From: Natrinema ejinorense
GTDB taxonomy: Archaea > Halobacteriota > Halobacteria > Halobacteriales > Natrialbaceae
Direction: 5' to 3'
Assembly: GCF_002494345.1 (NCBI RefSeq)
Contig: NZ_NXNI01000001.1
Coordinates: forward strand, 3,348,001-3,412,000
Length of the DNA stretch: 64,000 bases
Every line of letters starts with the position of its first letter. The stretch's first letter is position 1. Made by a program: the position numbers and the translations under genes. Positions 1 to 8,716 of this stretch are shown piece by piece. The notes under the pieces are model-generated. The model had not been told where the DNA came from and did not search any database. It saw only the letters and a list, made by a program, of their open reading frames with translations.

Positions 1-776
1 GCGACGGTTCGGCCTTCCCAGCCGCCGATCGAGAGCCACACCTCGATTCCCTCGTCCTGCAGCGTCTGAATCTCGGATTCGTACGTCGAGAGGGGCTGTT
101 GATCGCACGAGCCCTGATTACAGCCGGTCAGCCACCCGGAATTGATGTCGCCGTCGGCGGTCGCATCGCCGAGGAACGAGACGACGACGCGATCGGTGTC
201 GGCCGAGAGTGTCCCGTCGACGAGATCGCCCCAGGTGCCCTGGTAGGGCGCGAACGCGCCGTCGACGGTGATCCCGTCCCGGCCGCCGACGTGGATCGTC
301 GTCGCGGTCGAATCCGAGTCGCCGTCGTCGGTCTCGACGGTCAGCGTCACCTCGTACTCGCCGTCGTCGTCGTAGGCGTGTGTCACGACGCCGCCCTCGG
401 CGGTCGTTCCGTCGCCGAGGGCCCAGGCGTAGGCGACGATCTCGCCGTCCGAGTCGGTGCCGTCGAACCGAACGTCCGTCCCCGGATCGGGGGTGGCGTC
501 GCTGACGGCGATCGATGCGGTCGGGCCGGGATCGGACGCTTCGATCTCGTCCCAGGGCCCCCATTCGCCGCCCTCGCCCGGTTCGTTGCCGCGGGTCCAC
601 CACTGGGCTTCCCAGACGGCCCCGTCGTGGACGACGCGGTCGCCGCTCGTGTACACCGCGTCGGGCTCCCACTCGGGGTACTCCTGTGCGGCCGCAGCGG
701 TGCCGACCCCGACGCCCGCGACGATGGCGGACAGTGTCGATGCAGTACGCAGTACGTTTCGTCGTGATCGTTTCAT
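1..776 (-). CDS. Secreted GH18 chitinase, N-terminal part (cut by left window edge)
   Basis: The gene starts at 776 and stays open for 258 codons to base 1, so its catalytic centre lies outside the window. It opens with a Tat signal (MKRSRRNVLR, then a hydrophobic stretch and an Ala-rich end). A CBM5/12 chitin-binding module follows at about residues 32-78 (VYTSGDRVV, VWEAQWWTRG), then a PKD domain at about 90-165 (AWALGDGTT). After these the start of a GH18 barrel is visible (AFAPYQGTWGDL, WLSIGGWEG). This barrel start differs from the two upstream chitinases and recalls the ChiD/Thermococcus-type GH18 branch, so it probably has a different cleavage mode. Only 9 bases separate it from the upstream chitinase, so it is probably co-transcribed as the third gene. 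Secretion and chitin binding are inferred from domains. Confidence 0.85.
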   Translation of the reverse strand, partial: MKRSRRNVLRTASTLSAIVAGVGVGTAAAAQEYPEWEPDAVYTSGDRVVHDGAVWEAQWWTRGNEPGEGGEWGPWDEIEASDPGPTASIAVSDATPDPGTDVRFDGTDSDGEIVAYAWALGDGTTAEGGVVTHAYDDDGEYEVTLTVETDDGDSDSTATTIHVGGRDGITVDGAFAPYQGTWGDLVDGTLSADTDRVVVSFLGDATADGDINSGWLTGCNQGSCDQQPLSTYESEIQTLQDEGIEVWLSIGGWEGRTV

Positions 777-785
777 TGTCGTCGG

Positions 786-2522
786 TTAGATCGTCTCGAG
801 GATCGTCTCCAGGAGCGTCCCGTTCCAGTCCTGGGAGAGTTCCCAGAACATCACGCCACCCATGCCGCGCTCCTTGGCGAACTCGACTTTCGCCTCGATG
901 GCCTGCTCGTCGTCGTAACTGATGAAGACCCCCTCGTCGTCGTTGACGAGGTATGGGACTTCCCCCATGTCGTGACGGTCGACCTCCCACCCGGGTTCGT
1001 CCCGCAGGTTCTCCTCGATGTCGCCGAAGTCGAACGAGCCGGTCGGGTCCGCACCGTCCTCGAGGAGGTGGTGCCAGGTTCCCTCGGGGAGTCCCGAGTA
1101 CCGCGAGCCGAGTTCGGGCGACTGCCACTCGCCGACGGTAAAGCCGCGGCCGTAGAACGGCATCCCGAGCACGAGTTCGCCGTACTCGGCGGGGTCAGCG
1201 GGCGGATACTGCCACTGATTGGGCCAGTAGCCCTCCTCGCCGTGATCGCCGGCCCACAACTCGTCGACGGAGTACTCCGCCCAGTACTGTTCGCCGTCGG
1301 GGTAGACGTCGCGGTCGTTCGTCGGATGCGTGTCGGGACCGTACAGCGGCGCGTTCAGTCCGATCGTGGTCATCCACTCGCCGGTGAAGTCGTAGGCCAT
1401 GACGTACACCGAGTCACAGATCTCGCCGATCCGATCGTGGCGAAGCCCGCCGGCGTTCCAGTCGGAACCGCCGTTGGCGACCGACAGGTAGTAGTGCTGG
1501 CCGTCCTCCTCGCCCGCCTGATCGAGGTGGTCGCGCAGTTCCTCGAGTAACAGGACGTGGTTCTCGTAGTCGTCGTCGTTGCCACACTGGCACTGCCCCT
1601 GCTGTGGGCCGGGATGCTCCCAGTCGATGTCGATCCCGTCGAAGTTGTACTGCCGCATCAACTCGACGCAGTTCTCGGCGACGGTCGTCCGCAGGTCCGG
1701 ATCGGCCGCAACGATGTGGAAATTATCCGAGAGCGTCCAGCCCCCGATCGAGAGGTGGAACCGACAGTCGGCCTCGTCCGCCAGGTCGGCGAACTGCTCG
1801 AGGTTTTCCTCGTGTGTCTGGCGCGGGATGTCGAACTCCGTCTCGTCGTTTTCCGGCGGGAAGACGTTCCCGTTCTCGTCGACCGCGATGAACGCGTACA
1901 GCACGTCGGTCACCTTGTCGAAGGGAACGTCGCTCGGGTAGTAGTCCTGCTCGGCGTTTGCCTTCCAGCCGGGGTAGTAGCCGACGACTTTGAACTCGTC
2001 GTCCGGCCCCTCGATTTCGTCTCGGACGGTGACGTCCAGACGGGTGGTGTCGGTTTCGCCGTCGGCGTCGGTGACGGTCAGTTCGACGGTGTAGTCGCCC
2101 GTCTCGTCGTACGTGTGCGTGACGACCTCGCCGGTGGCTTCGGTCCCGTCGCCGAACGCCCACGCGTAGGAGTCGATCGCACCCGTCGACTCGCTCCCGT
2201 CGAACTCGACGGCCTCGCCGATCTCGATTTGGGACGCGCTCGCAGCGATGCGTGCGGACAGGGCCGGCGGGTCGGGTTCGGACGATTCGATCTCGTCCCA
2301 CGGCCCCCATTCGCCGCCTTCGCCCGGCTCGTCGCCGCGGGTCCACCACTGGGCTTCCCAGACGGAGTCGTCGTGGACGACGCGGTCACCGTCCGTGTAG
2401 GCGGTGTCCGGATCCCATTCCGGATACTCCTGGGCCGTCGCCACCGAACTCGCTCCGAGGCCGGCCAGCAGGGCGGATATTTTCGATGCTGTGCTCAGTA
2501 CGTTCCGTCGTGATCGTTTCAT
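786..2522 (-). CDS. Secreted GH18 chitinase with CBM5/12 and PKD domains
   Basis: This is an extracellular chitin hydrolase of 578 residues. Residues 1-30 are a Tat signal with the RR pair at 5-6. A CBM5/12 chitin-binding module lies at about 33-78 (with WEAQWW) and a PKD domain at about 88-167 (AWAFGDGT). The GH18 barrel begins at about 177. Its catalytic DxxDxDxE motif is DGIDIDWE at 295-302, with Glu302 the expected proton donor, and the LSIGGW strand is at 257-262. A Cys-rich loop (CQCGNDDD) follows the active-site strand. It is the middle gene of a three-chitinase tandem, 86 bases after the upstream chitinase and 9 before the next. The secretory, CBM and PKD modules are nearly the same in all three, which points to duplication with module sharing. 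Confidence 0.95.
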   Translation of the reverse strand: MKRSRRNVLSTASKISALLAGLGASSVATAQEYPEWDPDTAYTDGDRVVHDDSVWEAQWWTRGDEPGEGGEWGPWDEIESSEPDPPALSARIAASASQIEIGEAVEFDGSESTGAIDSYAWAFGDGTEATGEVVTHTYDETGDYTVELTVTDADGETDTTRLDVTVRDEIEGPDDEFKVVGYYPGWKANAEQDYYPSDVPFDKVTDVLYAFIAVDENGNVFPPENDETEFDIPRQTHEENLEQFADLADEADCRFHLSIGGWTLSDNFHIVAADPDLRTTVAENCVELMRQYNFDGIDIDWEHPGPQQGQCQCGNDDDYENHVLLLEELRDHLDQAGEEDGQHYYLSVANGGSDWNAGGLRHDRIGEICDSVYVMAYDFTGEWMTTIGLNAPLYGPDTHPTNDRDVYPDGEQYWAEYSVDELWAGDHGEEGYWPNQWQYPPADPAEYGELVLGMPFYGRGFTVGEWQSPELGSRYSGLPEGTWHHLLEDGADPTGSFDFGDIEENLRDEPGWEVDRHDMGEVPYLVNDDEGVFISYDDEQAIEAKVEFAKERGMGGVMFWELSQDWNGTLLETILETI

Positions 2523-2608
2523 CGGTTGTGGTTGCTGGTGTCGTTCGATCGTCGATGCTGCTCGAGCGGCTTCCGATCGTCGCCGGGTGTTGGCCCCACG
2601 ACCGCAGG

Positions 2609-4405
2609 TTAGCCGTTGAGCGTCGTCCAGAGCGTCGTGATGAGATCGCCCTCGTAGGTGTCACCGCTGATGGCCCACAGCATCGTCCCGCCGTAGGGTG
2701 AGTCCCTGAGCCAGTCCATCTTTGCTTCCATCGACTCCGTCGTCTCGTGGGAGATCATCGTCCGTTCCTCGGGGTTCCAGCTCCATGCGGTGACCGCGTC
2801 CTCGTCGAAATACGTCTCCCAGGCTCCGCTATCGAGATCGACCGGGTTGCTCCCGCTCCGGCCGTCGGAGCCGAGGTCGAACCACTCCCAGACGCCCGCG
2901 TAGCTGGTCCCCATCGACGGGTCCCAGCTCGGGTACGATCCCTCGCCGCTGGCGTCTCGACCGTCGCCCTCGTACGTTTGGAAGAGACCGTCGTCCGTCC
3001 CGGTTCCGAAGTCACCCTCGGGCGGCTGGACATCGGTCCAGCTTCGCCCGTAGAACGGCACCGCCATGTTGAGCTGGTCGGAGTCCCAGCCCTGCTCGGC
3101 CCAGTACTCGAGGGCGAACTGAGCGTTCCAGATGTCGGAGTCCGCGTACGGGTCGTCGGGGTTCTCCTTCAGCGGCGCGTGATGGCCGGTCGTCTCGCTC
3201 CAGATGCCCCGATAATCGAAGGTCATCACCTGAGCGAAATCGAGGATGTCCGAGAGTTCGTCGTGCTCGAGTCCATCGTTGCCCGCGGTCTTCCCCTCGA
3301 CGATTTCGGGGTTGGGGCTGACGGCGGCGGAGAGTTCGTAGGGCTCGTCGCGGTCGGGATCGGTTTCCGCGGCCGCGTCGAGTTGCTCGCGGACTTCCCG
3401 ACACAGGAGCGTAAAGCGTTCCTGGTCGCCCTCGCGGACGGCGTTGTCGACGTCACAGACGGGATCGTCCGCGGTACAGCCGCCGCCGCCGGGGAACTCC
3501 CAATCGATGTCGATTCCGTCGAGGTTCGCTTTCTCGACGAGATCGACGCAATCGCTGGCGAAGCGCTCTCGGTTCTCCTGGGTGAGCGCAGCGTCGGAGA
3601 AGTTCTCCGAGTCACCCCAGCCACCGATCGAGAGGACGAACTTGGTGTCCTCCCGTTCGGCGGCGTATTCCGCGAACGTCTTGCCGCGGTCCGGCCCTTG
3701 CCAGTCCTTCTCGGCATAGAACATCTGTTGCCCGTAGCTACCGCCCACGAGGTTGATGGAGCCGTCCGCCTCGGGCCGGGCGAACGCGTACTGGACGTGT
3801 GTGACCTTGTCGAAGGGGATGTCGCCCGGGACGTAGTCCCGGTCGTACTGGGCCCACTGCCGGTAGTACGCGATAACCCGGTTCTCGTGTGAGGACGGCC
3901 GGCCGGCGGTAATCGTGATCGAGTGTGTGTCGGTCTCGCCGTCGGCGGTCTCGACTGTCAGTGTCACGTCGTACTGTCCTGTTTCGAACGCACGGGTGAC
4001 GGTTTCGCCTGACGCGGTCGTACCGTCGCCAAAGGCCCACTCGTAGGACTCGATCTCTCCCTCCGAATCACCGGCGTCGAACGTGACGTCGGCGCCGGGA
4101 TCGGGGAACTGCGTGCTGACCGAGAACCGTGCGGTCGGTCCGTCGTCGCCCCCGTCGTTACCGTCGTCGTGTTCCTTGACTTCGTCCCACGGTCCCCACT
4201 CGTCCGATCCGGGCTCGTCGCCGCGGGTCCACCACTGGGCTTCCCAGACGAAGCCGTCGTAGACGACCCGATCGCCGTCGGTGTAGACGGTCTCCGGATC
4301 CCACGTGGGATACTCTTTGGCTGTGGCTGTGCCCGTCCCAATCCCTGCTAGCAGTGCAGAGAGCGTCGTTGCGTTCCGTAGTACGCGTCGCCGTGATCGT
4401 TTCAT
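2609..4405 (-). CDS. Secreted GH18 chitinase with CBM5/12 and PKD domains (first of tandem)
   Basis: This is an extracellular chitinase of 598 residues. A Tat signal occupies about 1-29 (MKRSRRRVLR). CBM5/12 lies at about 32-76, an Asp/Gly linker at 79-89, and PKD at about 90-168 (EWAFGDGTT). The GH18 domain starts near 176. Its catalytic motif is DGIDIDWE at 296-303, with Glu303 as acid/base, followed by FPGGGG, and LSIGGWGDSENFS matches the preceding barrel strand. The long inserts and WSWNPEER near the C terminus fit the bacterial ChiA/GH18 subfamily A type. It is the promoter-proximal gene of the chitinase tandem. The linker between binding and catalytic modules is more acidic than in the other two, as expected for high-salt secretion. 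Confidence 0.95.
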   Translation of the reverse strand: MKRSRRRVLRNATTLSALLAGIGTGTATAKEYPTWDPETVYTDGDRVVYDGFVWEAQWWTRGDEPGSDEWGPWDEVKEHDDGNDGGDDGPTARFSVSTQFPDPGADVTFDAGDSEGEIESYEWAFGDGTTASGETVTRAFETGQYDVTLTVETADGETDTHSITITAGRPSSHENRVIAYYRQWAQYDRDYVPGDIPFDKVTHVQYAFARPEADGSINLVGGSYGQQMFYAEKDWQGPDRGKTFAEYAAEREDTKFVLSIGGWGDSENFSDAALTQENRERFASDCVDLVEKANLDGIDIDWEFPGGGGCTADDPVCDVDNAVREGDQERFTLLCREVREQLDAAAETDPDRDEPYELSAAVSPNPEIVEGKTAGNDGLEHDELSDILDFAQVMTFDYRGIWSETTGHHAPLKENPDDPYADSDIWNAQFALEYWAEQGWDSDQLNMAVPFYGRSWTDVQPPEGDFGTGTDDGLFQTYEGDGRDASGEGSYPSWDPSMGTSYAGVWEWFDLGSDGRSGSNPVDLDSGAWETYFDEDAVTAWSWNPEERTMISHETTESMEAKMDWLRDSPYGGTMLWAISGDTYEGDLITTLWTTLNG

Positions 4406-4878
4406 AGATATCGTCTCCGTGTGATTGTCGTCTCGTATCTGGCCGTGTGTTCTTCCGCGACTCGGCCGGCTAGTATTGCTACAACGTAGTATATAATTCT
4501 ATTGCTATCCATAGTACAGTTTTATATCTCAAAATTTCAAATTAGTATACTTTTAGCGAATTTAATGTTTATCCTCCCGAGACCGAAGAACTGGCGTCGT
4601 CCCCGAAGCGGGTCCATCCTCGATCGCACCGCTTTCGTTCGTGCAGCGATGGCCAGTGGTGGCTCTCGCTCGAGCCCAGTCCTGGCTAACTGGACTTTCC
4701 TGGGCGTCTCGGTTGGACTGCATCGGGATACGAGAGCGGTTACGCAGTAGTCACCGCCCGTTCCACGACGTTCTCACCCGCTTCGTATTCGTTCTCCCAT
4801 GTTACTTGTGTACCTGTGTCCTTTCACGACGGAACGGACGGGAAACGCCCCGTGACCGCGCTTTGACGGTCGTTCGAA
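4406..4878. other. Gene-free AT-rich spacer upstream of the chitinases
   Basis: About 470 bases separate the chitinase tandem from the ABC ATPase, which ends at 4879. Both neighbours are on the minus strand. The part nearest the chitinases (about 4470-4570) is strongly AT-rich and should hold their promoter. I see no convincing reading frame. Short plus-strand frames here lack a start context and haloarchaeal codon use. Confidence 0.5.
4490..4497 (-). promoter_or_regulatory. Candidate TATA box of the chitinase tandem
   Basis: Read on the minus strand this is ATTATATA, the best TATA-like element upstream of the start at 4405. It would give a leader of roughly 60 bases, unlike the leaderless promoters elsewhere in this locus. 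The call rests on composition and position only. Confidence 0.3.
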
Positions 4879-6045
4879 TTACACCGTTTCGGCACGACCG
4901 GACGCCGTCTGGGAGGTCGCCGGCTCGACCGACTCGTCGCTGTGTTTGAGCGACTCGCCGGAGTCGGCGTCGAACAGATGCATCTTCGCCGTCGGAACGT
5001 GGATAAACACCGTTTCACCGGCATCGACGCCGATGCGACCGTCAGCAGTCACCGTCATCGACTCCCCGCCGACGTCCAGATAGACGTTCGTTACGTCGCC
5101 CATCGGTTCGGTAACCGTGACTTCCGTCTCGATCAACCGGTCGGGCTCCGCGTGTGTCTCGGGCGTCGTCGTCAGTGACACGTGCTCCGGTCTGATACCG
5201 AGGGTCAGGGCTTCGGTATCGATCTCCGCCGCGAGCGAGTCGGACAGTGGGAGCGTAAACGCCGGATGCACGAGCGCCCCCTCCTCGGAGTCGGCGTCGA
5301 CCTCGAGGAAATTCATCGGAGGCGAGCCGATGAATCCCGCGACGAACCGATTCGCCGGTCGGTGATAGCACTCGAGGGGTGTTCCGACCTGCTGTAGCTG
5401 GCCGTCGTCGAGGATGACGATCCGGTCACCCATCGTCATCGCCTCCGTCTGATCGTGGGTGACGTACACCGTCGTCACCCCCAACTCGTGTTGGAGTTGT
5501 TGGAGCTCCGTCCGCATCTGTGCGCGCAGTTTCGCGTCGAGGTTCGAGAGCGGTTCGTCCATCAGGAAGACCGCCGGATCGCGGACGATCGCACGGCCGA
5601 GCGCGACCCGCTGTTGTTGCCCACCGGAGAGTTCGCCGGGTTTGTCGTCGAGGAGATCGTCGATACCCATCATTTCAGCGGCCATCTCGACCTGGTCGTC
5701 GATTTCGGTGGCCGACAGCTCCGTCGACATCTTCAGCCCGAACGCGATGTTCTCCCTGGCGGTCATGTGGGGATAGAGCGCGTAGTTCTGGAACACCATC
5801 GCGATATCCCGGTCTTTGGGCTTGTCCTCCGTTATTTCGGTCTCTCCGAATCGGATCGAGCCGCTCGTAACGGTCTCGAGGCCGGCGATACAGCGAAGCG
5901 TCGTCGATTTGCCACAGCCGGACGGTCCCACGAAAACGATGAACTCCCCGTCTTCGATCTCGAGGTCGAGCGAGTCGACGGCGCGGAGCGGTCCGTTCGG
6001 CGTACGATACTCTTTGGTCAGGCTCTCTATGTCAATCCGGCCCAT
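4879..6045 (-). CDS. Sugar ABC transporter ATP-binding protein (MalK/UgpC family)
   Basis: This is the cytoplasmic ATPase of a carbohydrate importer, 388 residues. It has Walker A GPSGCGKST at about 40-48, Q-loop MVFQNYALYPHM, signature LSGGQQQR, Walker B VFLMDEPLSNLD and the switch His in VTHDQTEA. A C-terminal TOBE/OB regulatory region follows (LGIRPEHVSL), as in MalK, UgpC and MsmX. The matching permeases and binding protein lie at 7841-11058 beyond the GH3 gene. No second sugar ATPase is nearby, so it very likely powers that importer. With the chitinases alongside, the probable cargo is chito-oligosaccharides or GlcNAc. The start at 6045 lies about 28 bases after a TATA box and inside a perfect 15-base palindrome, so the gene is probably leaderless and directly repressible. 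Confidence 0.93.
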   Translation of the reverse strand: MGRIDIESLTKEYRTPNGPLRAVDSLDLEIEDGEFIVFVGPSGCGKSTTLRCIAGLETVTSGSIRFGETEITEDKPKDRDIAMVFQNYALYPHMTARENIAFGLKMSTELSATEIDDQVEMAAEMMGIDDLLDDKPGELSGGQQQRVALGRAIVRDPAVFLMDEPLSNLDAKLRAQMRTELQQLQHELGVTTVYVTHDQTEAMTMGDRIVILDDGQLQQVGTPLECYHRPANRFVAGFIGSPPMNFLEVDADSEEGALVHPAFTLPLSDSLAAEIDTEALTLGIRPEHVSLTTTPETHAEPDRLIETEVTVTEPMGDVTNVYLDVGGESMTVTADGRIGVDAGETVFIHVPTAKMHLFDADSGESLKHSDESVEPATSQTASGRAETV

Positions 6046-6057
6046 TCGTTACGAATG
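6043..6057. promoter_or_regulatory. Palindromic operator candidate at the malK-like start
   Basis: This is a perfect palindrome, CATTCGT-T-ACGAATG. It covers the start codon of the ABC ATPase (6045-6043) and lies just downstream of its TATA box on the minus strand. A repressor bound here would block transcript initiation. The regulator is unknown. The IclR protein encoded at 13587-14348 is a candidate, but its own intergenic site has a different sequence. Confidence 0.45.
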
Positions 6058-6069
6058 CTATTGCCAAGG

Positions 6070-6077
6070 TATATATA
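6070..6077. promoter_or_regulatory. Shared TATA box of the divergent malK-like and GH3 genes
   Basis: TATATATA is self-complementary. It lies 25-32 bases before the ATPase start at 6045, so that transcript would be leaderless. On the other strand it would start a transcript near 6100, ahead of the GH3 gene. No other TATA-like element is seen in this short gap. Confidence 0.5.
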
Positions 6078-6168
6078 GCTGTCTGAAACTGACACGTTGT
6101 GTTCCCCGCGAACGGCAGCGATGGTCGGCACAATAGAATTACATGCGAGCGAAGACAACTACCGCGCT

Positions 6169-7749
6169 ATGGTGCCAACAGACGCGAGTGAGATGGATCT
6201 CGCGACGAAAGTCGGCCAGCTGTTCGTCGTCGGCTTCGATGGGACGGCGCTCACTGCCGACCTCCGAACGCTGATCACCGAGCGACAGTGTGGCAACGTC
6301 GTCTACTTCAGCCGGAACGTCGAGACCCCGACACAGGTCGCAACGCTTACCGACCGACTACGGCGGCTCGTCCTCGAGGAGGGGCCGGGCGTCCCGCCGT
6401 TCGTGATGGCCGATCAGGAAGGCGGAGTCGTCTCCCGTCTCGGCTGGGGGACGGAGCTGCCCAGTCAGATGTGCATCGGTGCGAGCGGCGATCCCACGCT
6501 CGCACGCACCGCCGGTGAAGCCGTCGCCGGCGAACTGGCCGCACTCGGGATCAATTTCAACTTGGCACCCGTCCTCGACGTCAACAACAACCCGCGGAAC
6601 CCGGTGATCGGCGTCCGCTCGTTCGGCGAGGACCCCGAGCGAGTGGGCGAACTCGGGGTCGAACTGGCACTGGGGATGCAGTCGCGAGGCGTCATCGCCT
6701 GTGGCAAACACTTTCCGGGACACGGCGATACGAGTGCCGACTCCCATCACGAACTGCCCGTCGTCGATCACGACCGCGAGCGACTCGCGGCCGTCGAGTT
6801 CGCGCCGTTTCGGCGAGCGATCGACGCCGGTCTCGACGCGATCATGACGACGCACGTCTCGTTCCCGGCGATCACGGAAACGCCGTCGACCCCGGCGACC
6901 GTGTCGGCCGCGGTCCAACGCCGAGTGCTCCGCGACGAACTCGGCTTCGACGGCCTCCTCGTGACCGACGGGATGGAGATGCGCGCCATCGCGGAGACGG
7001 TCGGAACGCCGGAGGGCTGCGTGCGAGCGCTCGAGGCGGGCTGTGACCTGCTGCTCGTCTGTCACACACCCGAAACACAGGCGGACGCGATCGACGCGGT
7101 GATCGATGCAGTCGAATCGGGCCGACTCGACGAGGCGACGATCGACACAGCCGTCGACCGAATCCTCCGCTACAAACGCCGCCGCGTGAGCGACTCGCGG
7201 TCCCCGTCAGCCCCGTGCTGGGCGGACGCGGCCGACCGTTCCGCCGAGACCGCGCGTGCGATCGCCGCTCGCGGGATCACGCTCGCTCGCGACCGGGACG
7301 ACACGCTCCCGTTCACGACCGATCGGCCGCTCCGAGTGGTCGGGTCGTCGGGCGGCCGAGGGTCTCCGGCGGAAGACGACGAGTTCGAGCCATCGCTGAT
7401 CGCCGAGTCGCTCGCCACCGTCGGATTCGACGTCACGTGTCACGAGTTCGACGACCCGCTCGAGGGACCGTCGTTCGACGACGACGCACAGGTGATCGCC
7501 GCCGTCGACGACGCGACGGCCGACGAATCACAGGCAACAGCGGTCAGCGCGCTCGACGACCGCACGTCGCGGTTCGCGGCGGTACTCGTTCGGAACCCCT
7601 ACGATCTGTCGACGGTTCCCGACATCTCGACTGCAGTGGTGACGTACGATTACACGCCGGCGACACGCGCCGTTCTCGGGGAGGTGCTCGTCGGCGAGAC
7701 GACGCCGACCGGTCAGTTGCCGGTCACCGTTCCCGGGTTTGCGGACTGA
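6169..7749 (+). CDS. Cytosolic GH3 beta-N-acetylhexosaminidase (NagZ/NagA-like)
   Basis: The enzyme probably hydrolyses imported chito-oligosaccharides to GlcNAc. With the start at 6169 it has 526 residues. The hallmark His/Asp loop of GH3 N-acetylglucosaminidases, KHFPGHGDTSADSH, begins at Lys180. The nucleophile is Asp267 in TDGMEM. A GH3 C-terminal alpha/beta-sandwich follows from about residue 370, ending in GEVLVGETTPTGQLPVTVPG. There is no signal peptide, so it acts after import. Upstream in-frame starts exist at 6121 (ATG) and 6097 (TTG). 6169 is preferred because family homology (MDLATKVGQLF) begins right after it, and neither ATG has a Shine-Dalgarno site. It is divergent from the ATPase and convergent with the permease operon. 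Confidence 0.92.
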   Translation: MVPTDASEMDLATKVGQLFVVGFDGTALTADLRTLITERQCGNVVYFSRNVETPTQVATLTDRLRRLVLEEGPGVPPFVMADQEGGVVSRLGWGTELPSQMCIGASGDPTLARTAGEAVAGELAALGINFNLAPVLDVNNNPRNPVIGVRSFGEDPERVGELGVELALGMQSRGVIACGKHFPGHGDTSADSHHELPVVDHDRERLAAVEFAPFRRAIDAGLDAIMTTHVSFPAITETPSTPATVSAAVQRRVLRDELGFDGLLVTDGMEMRAIAETVGTPEGCVRALEAGCDLLLVCHTPETQADAIDAVIDAVESGRLDEATIDTAVDRILRYKRRRVSDSRSPSAPCWADAADRSAETARAIAARGITLARDRDDTLPFTTDRPLRVVGSSGGRGSPAEDDEFEPSLIAESLATVGFDVTCHEFDDPLEGPSFDDDAQVIAAVDDATADESQATAVSALDDRTSRFAAVLVRNPYDLSTVPDISTAVVTYDYTPATRAVLGEVLVGETTPTGQLPVTVPGFAD

Positions 7750-7840
7750 ACGGGGTCGGCGCTGGAGGGCAGCACAGCCGCGTCATACTATCGGGATCGA
7801 ACGAGGGGGGCCGTACTCGCCGATCCTCTCGGGAGGGTGG

Positions 7841-8716
7841 CTACTGTTTCACGCCGCCCTCGGTCAGTCCCTTGACGATCGGCTTCTGGAACACCACGAA
7901 GATGAGGAGGATCGGGAGCGTCGCGACCGTCGACGCGGCCATCATCTCGCCCCAGTGGTTCTGGTCTCGTTGCATGAACTGCTGGATGCCGATCGAAAGC
8001 GGGGTCACGTCGCCTCGGGCCATGACCGACGCGAACAGCACCTCGTTGAACGCGACCAGGAACACGAACATCCCCGTCGCGGCGATTCCCGGCGCTGCAA
8101 GCGGCAAGACCACTCGGAACAGGGCTTGGAACCGGGTACAGCCGTCGACGCGAGCGGCTTCCTCGAGCGATGGGGGGATCGTGTCGAAAAACCCACGGAG
8201 CATCCAGATCGCGAACGGAACGGCGAACGTGGTGTAGACGAAGATGATTCCCTGATAGGTGTGGATGAGCTGGATCCCGACGGTGTCGTGAATCGCTCGG
8301 AACAGCATGAACATCGGCAACAGGATCAGGATCCCGGGGATCAACTGGGTCCCGATGAGCGATGCACCGACGTACTGTCGGCCCGGGAATCGGTACCGGG
8401 AGAACGCGTACCCGCCGAGACAGGCGATGAAGAGCGCGATAGCCGTCGTCGTGCTCGCGATGACGAGACTGTTCAGGAAGTACCCCAACAGATCGACGCG
8501 AGACCACATGTCGATGTAGTTCTGGTAGTGGAACGACGTCTCGGTGAAGCTCGGATCGCCGCCGACGATCTCGAATCGAGTCCGGAAGCTGTTGAACACC
8601 ATCCAGTAAATGGGGAACAGGGCCCAGATCGTGATCGTCAGCAGGACTCCCTTGGATGCGAGCCCGAACAGTCGGTCCTTGGTCTCCTCGGACGGCGTCC
8701 ATTCGTCGGGAATCAT
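7841..8716 (-). CDS. Carbohydrate ABC transporter permease, MalG-like
   Basis: This is an inner-membrane channel subunit of 291 residues with six predicted membrane segments. The EAA loop that docks the ATPase is EEAARVDGCTRFQALFRVV, followed by LPLAAPGI. The C terminus (VFQKPIVKGLTEGGVKQ) is typical of MalG/UgpE-type permeases. It overlaps the upstream permease by four bases and is the last gene of the binding-protein/permease/permease operon on the minus strand. It pairs with the MalF-like subunit and, by inference, with the ATPase at 4879-6045. Confidence 0.94.
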   Translation of the reverse strand: MIPDEWTPSEETKDRLFGLASKGVLLTITIWALFPIYWMVFNSFRTRFEIVGGDPSFTETSFHYQNYIDMWSRVDLLGYFLNSLVIASTTTAIALFIACLGGYAFSRYRFPGRQYVGASLIGTQLIPGILILLPMFMLFRAIHDTVGIQLIHTYQGIIFVYTTFAVPFAIWMLRGFFDTIPPSLEEAARVDGCTRFQALFRVVLPLAAPGIAATGMFVFLVAFNEVLFASVMARGDVTPLSIGIQQFMQRDQNHWGEMMAASTVATLPILLIFVVFQKPIVKGLTEGGVKQ

